Assembly (NCBI RefSeq): GCF_007997075.1
Contig: NZ_VORS01000002.1
Span: 463,211 to 527,210, forward strand
Reading direction: 5' to 3'
DNA: 64,000 nt
DNA from: Polaribacter sp. IC073
Lineage (GTDB): Bacteria; Bacteroidota; Bacteroidia; Flavobacteriales; Flavobacteriaceae
Part shown: one piece after another, positions 61,536 to 64,000 of the stretch
Numbering within the stretch: the stretch's first letter is position 1
Layout of the letters: every line of letters starts with the position of its first letter
The notes under the pieces: generated by a model
Database searches by the model: none
What the model saw: the letters and a program-made list of their open reading frames with translations, nothing else
Told to the model about the DNA's origin: nothing
Position numbers and translations under genes: made by a program

Positions 61536-61565
61536 CAAATATACTATTCATAACCACTTTTACAA
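61536..61565 (-). promoter_or_regulatory. Consensus promoter of the DUF4856-imelysin-HTTM-TonB operon
   Basis: On the minus strand a -33 TTG (61563-61565) and a -7 TATATTTG (61536-61543) are separated by 19 bp, an ideal Bacteroidota vegetative promoter. It lies 41 bp before the DUF4856 start. No obvious Fur-type 19-bp palindrome was recognised by eye. Confidence 0.75.
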
Positions 61566-61631
61566 AGCTTATTTAGAATAAATTAAAATAATAATTAATA
61601 AAAAATATAACTACTTAATAATGAGTGCTTT

Positions 61632-63155
61632 TTATTTAGATTTTAAATAAGCCACTACTGCTTTTCTTATATCATTTGCCAACTCAGTTTCTTTTGGCGT
61701 GTAAATAGAAAAAACTTCAGTGCTTTTATCTGATAAAAAAGGAATATCAAATCCTTTTAATAAGTAATCAGAAAAAGCAATTGTGTACGTTTTATCACTA
61801 TCTAATGGTTTTTGAGCAATAAACCAATTTTTTCCTTTTTGTTGAATTTGATATCGCTGCAAATAAGCGCCAGTTCCTGCAGCTAATTGTCCGTAATCTA
61901 ACACACGTTTTAACAACCTTCCTTTAATTTCAACTTTTAAAATAGCACCACCATAAGGCAACACTCTAAAAATATCTACTGCTGTTACATTCCCTATTAA
62001 TTGATCATCAATTCTAATAGAACCGCCATTAACAAGAGCCGCATCTATTTCATCATCATAAGCAAATGACATTGCTTTGGCAATGACTGTGCCTAAATTA
62101 CTTTGTGTACTTCTAACAGTGACGTCTCTACCGTCTAAGGGAATTGCTGTCTTATAAATAATTTCTGAAGGATTTTTAATGATATCGTTAATTTTAGCAT
62201 TTAAAATATTTTGCCATTTATTTACAATTTTCCCAACTTTTTCATCTTCTCTTATACTGGTATTAATTTCTTTTAATTCTGATTTAACTACCGTCTTTTT
62301 AGTTTTTTTGTCATAAGAAACTCTATGAATATAAACGGTCTTCGCATTTGCATCTGCTTTAGATATTTGAACATTCCCTATAAAATTATTGCTATTTGTA
62401 TGTTCATGTCCGCCCATAATTAATGGCAATTCGGGAATCAGTTTTGCAATTCTTTTATCATTTGCTAGTTTTACATGCGTAAGACCAAAAACAACATCTA
62501 CTTTATCTTTTAAAGATGCGTAAGAAGCTCTTGCCTTTACAAACATATTGCTATATTCTAAATGTTCTTGAGGGTTGGACGGAATACAAACACTTATAAA
62601 GCCTATTTTTACTTTTGTACCATCTTTATCTATAAACTCTTTTATAAAGGTTTCATGGACTTCTTTTTTTACGCCATTTACTTCTTTGTAAAAAGGAATG
62701 GAACCTTCTTTTGTTTTTAGTTTTACGTTGGCAGAAATCCAAGGAAAAGTACTTTCATTCAATCTTTTTTGAAGGTCTTTTGGAGAAATATCAAACTCAT
62801 GATTACCAAAAGCGACCAAGTCAAAATGCATCGCATTCATTACTTCTACCATTTGTTTTCCTCGAACACGTTCTCCATCAACTTTTAGGGTTCCTATTAA
62901 TGACGGATTCAGAAAATCTCCCGCCATAAAAAGCATGGTATTTTTATTTTCTTTTAACAAGTCTTTGTGCACTTTTGCCACTCTTGCCATTCCACCAAAT
63001 TCTCCTCCTTGAATGGGTGCAATTTCATAGACGTCATTTAATTGTAGAAAAGTAAAATCTATTTTTCCATCATCTTTTTTAGTTTCTTTTACTGATGAAC
63101 AAGAAATTAGAATACTTATCGATAAAAAATAGAAAAGTGCTTTTGTGAATTTCAT
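61632..63155 (-). CDS. 5'-nucleotidase-type metallophosphatase lipoprotein
   Basis: The protein has 507 residues from the ATG at 63155, which gives a lipoprotein signal (FYFLSISILISC). A start at 63212 would add 19 charged residues and is rejected. The metallophosphatase motifs are in order: LQLNDVYEI, AGDFLNPS, GNHEFD and GGHEHTN. The C-terminal 5'-nucleotidase domain has NGGSIR and YLQRYQIQ. The first motif has N-D-V where most family members have DxH, which may affect one metal site. It probably hydrolyses extracellular nucleotides or UDP-sugars. Confidence 0.88.
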   Translation of the reverse strand: MKFTKALFYFLSISILISCSSVKETKKDDGKIDFTFLQLNDVYEIAPIQGGEFGGMARVAKVHKDLLKENKNTMLFMAGDFLNPSLIGTLKVDGERVRGKQMVEVMNAMHFDLVAFGNHEFDISPKDLQKRLNESTFPWISANVKLKTKEGSIPFYKEVNGVKKEVHETFIKEFIDKDGTKVKIGFISVCIPSNPQEHLEYSNMFVKARASYASLKDKVDVVFGLTHVKLANDKRIAKLIPELPLIMGGHEHTNSNNFIGNVQISKADANAKTVYIHRVSYDKKTKKTVVKSELKEINTSIREDEKVGKIVNKWQNILNAKINDIIKNPSEIIYKTAIPLDGRDVTVRSTQSNLGTVIAKAMSFAYDDEIDAALVNGGSIRIDDQLIGNVTAVDIFRVLPYGGAILKVEIKGRLLKRVLDYGQLAAGTGAYLQRYQIQQKGKNWFIAQKPLDSDKTYTIAFSDYLLKGFDIPFLSDKSTEVFSIYTPKETELANDIRKAVVAYLKSK

Positions 63156-63222
63156 TTTTGTTAATTTTAGCTTTATCTTGAACTTATCTTTAGTGAAGTC
63201 AAAAGTAATCACATAAAATAAG

Positions 63223-63249
63223 AAAACCCATCAAAACGTGATGGGTTTT
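63223..63249 (-). terminator. Terminator of the CHRD-like gene
   Basis: AAAACCCATCA (63223-63233) and TGATGGGTTTT (63239-63249) form a perfect stem with an AAACG loop between the CHRD-like stop codon and the phosphatase start. Confidence 0.78.
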
Positions 63250-63272
63250 ACATTTCTTAGGGGCAAACTTAA

Positions 63273-64000
63273 TTATTCATTAGAACCTATATTACCTTGC
63301 GCAACTATTGTACCTAATTGAGATGCACTAAGGTGAACATTTATATAACCGTTATAAGTTAATATTTCATCATAAGTAATTGTAGTATTATTATCTAAAG
63401 ACGCTACTTGTGTGCTACTTATACCTGTATCTCCGTCAACAGCATTAAATGTAAATGCAATTGCTCCACCAGTTGCTGCATCATTTTCATGAATGTGTGC
63501 TGGGTGTTCTCCTCCGTTTGGAGTATTTTCAATCTCTAAAACAGCCAATGCAGAACCATTTACTCTTTTGTAAAATGTAGCTATTCCTGAAATAGTAATT
63601 ACGTCTTTTTCAGTCAATGTATATACTTTTGAATCTCCTGTTAAATCATTCTGACCGATATCTCCTTGCGCTACAATCGTTCCTAAATCATCTGAACTTA
63701 AATGCACATTTACATAACCATCAATCCCATTAATATCAGCGTACATAAAAGCAGTGCCATCGTTAAAAACGGCCAAATTGGTAGCGCTCATTCCTGTATC
63801 TCCATTAATTGGTGTAAAAGAAAACAAGATTCCTCCTCCTTCTGCAGCTGTGTTTGCATGAATGTGTGCTGGATGTTCTCCTCCCGATGGTGTTCCGCTT
63901 AACATTATTTCTGCCAAAGCTTCTCCATTTATTCTTTCAGAAAAAGTAACGTTTCCTGAAATTCCAGCAACTGCTTTTTCTCCTAAATCATAGGTTTTTG
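63273..64000 (-). CDS. CHRD-like repeat protein, 5' end beyond the window
   Basis: The open frame runs from the stop at 63273 to the window edge without interruption (at least 241 residues visible). Two repeats of about 110 residues are seen, each with GISG-(N/I)-(V/A)-TF, GGEHPAHIH, GDTG(M/I)S and GY(V/I)NVHLS ... LGTIVAQG(D/N)IG. The G-EHPAHIH and NVH pattern resembles CHRD domains, which are beta-rich and often metal-linked in exported proteins. The GGEHPAHIH histidines suggest copper or other metal binding, which is inference. An apparent start at 63917 is internal and not real. Confidence 0.75.
   Translation of the reverse strand, partial: KTYDLGEKAVAGISGNVTFSERINGEALAEIMLSGTPSGGEHPAHIHANTAAEGGGILFSFTPINGDTGMSATNLAVFNDGTAFMYADINGIDGYVNVHLSSDDLGTIVAQGDIGQNDLTGDSKVYTLTEKDVITISGIATFYKRVNGSALAVLEIENTPNGGEHPAHIHENDAATGGAIAFTFNAVDGDTGISSTQVASLDNNTTITYDEILTYNGYINVHLSASQLGTIVAQGNIGSNE

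Noticed and set aside
1..64000. tRNA or rRNA genes, prophage, toxin-antitoxin pairs, restriction-modification or other defence systems
   Set aside because: None of the diagnostic motifs were seen on either strand; the long spacers contain repeats and pseudogenes instead.

Overview
The window is about 32-35% G+C by eye and reads as chromosome of a marine-type member of the Flavobacteriaceae (Bacteroidota), probably near Polaribacter or Tenacibaculum. This rests on family content and expression signals: flavobacterial DUF6702, DUF4856, imelysin and HTTM proteins, a SusC/FecA-like TonB receptor with a carboxypeptidase-regulatory N-terminus, a cyclophilin-FKBP fusion, starts without Shine-Dalgarno sequences, and many TAnnTTTG -7 promoter boxes. 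No rRNA, tRNA, CRISPR array, prophage or intact insertion sequence was seen.

Layout. 1-7 kb: the 5' part of peptidase E, two secreted paralogues, a DUF6702 protein and two tandem M1 metallopeptidases. 7-13.4 kb: queD-idi, a cyclophilin lipoprotein, prfC, a large predicted barrel protein and the cyclophilin-FKBP fusion. 13.6-19.2 kb: the leucine operon leuC-leuD-leuA-leuB on the minus strand, whose junctions have collected a dead four-helix-bundle gene, heptamer arrays, a small membrane protein and a palindromic repeat. 19.2-25 kb: repeat-rich spacers, a Nudix protein, a long Cys/Met-type PLP enzyme, a TPR lipoprotein, a DUF962 protein, CsaA and a 52-residue YqaE/Pmp3 peptide. 25-31 kb: an M14 carboxypeptidase, an orphan ECF sigma factor, a divergent HxlR/VOC pair and a DAACS symporter.

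31-41.4 kb is a duplicated aldehyde/quinone module: an AraC regulator, two nearly identical aldehyde dehydrogenases with matching promoters, two MDR oxidoreductases, the tail of a third dehydrogenase copy, paired membrane proteins, and a YqhA-MDR-GreB-TMEM175 operon. Both dehydrogenase promoters share a pair of ATTGAnC direct repeats 21 bp apart at a fixed distance from the -7 box, the best candidate operator in the window. A divergent UvrB follows.

43.9-52.2 kb: a region that looks empty holds decayed egtD and egtB (ergothioneine synthesis) pseudogenes, followed by a complete urease operon ureA-B-C-E-F-G-D with a NicO-type nickel transporter and a urea transporter. 52.5-55.2 kb: a small secreted protein, an IS200/IS605 tnpA relic and guaB. 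55.3-61.6 kb: a DUF4856-imelysin-HTTM-TonB receptor operon, probably for iron or another metal, with a consensus promoter and a perfect terminator hairpin ending directly at the HTTM start codon. The window ends with a 5'-nucleotidase-type lipoprotein and a CHRD-like repeat protein cut by the edge.

All family calls are from reading the sequence; no database search or alignment was run.
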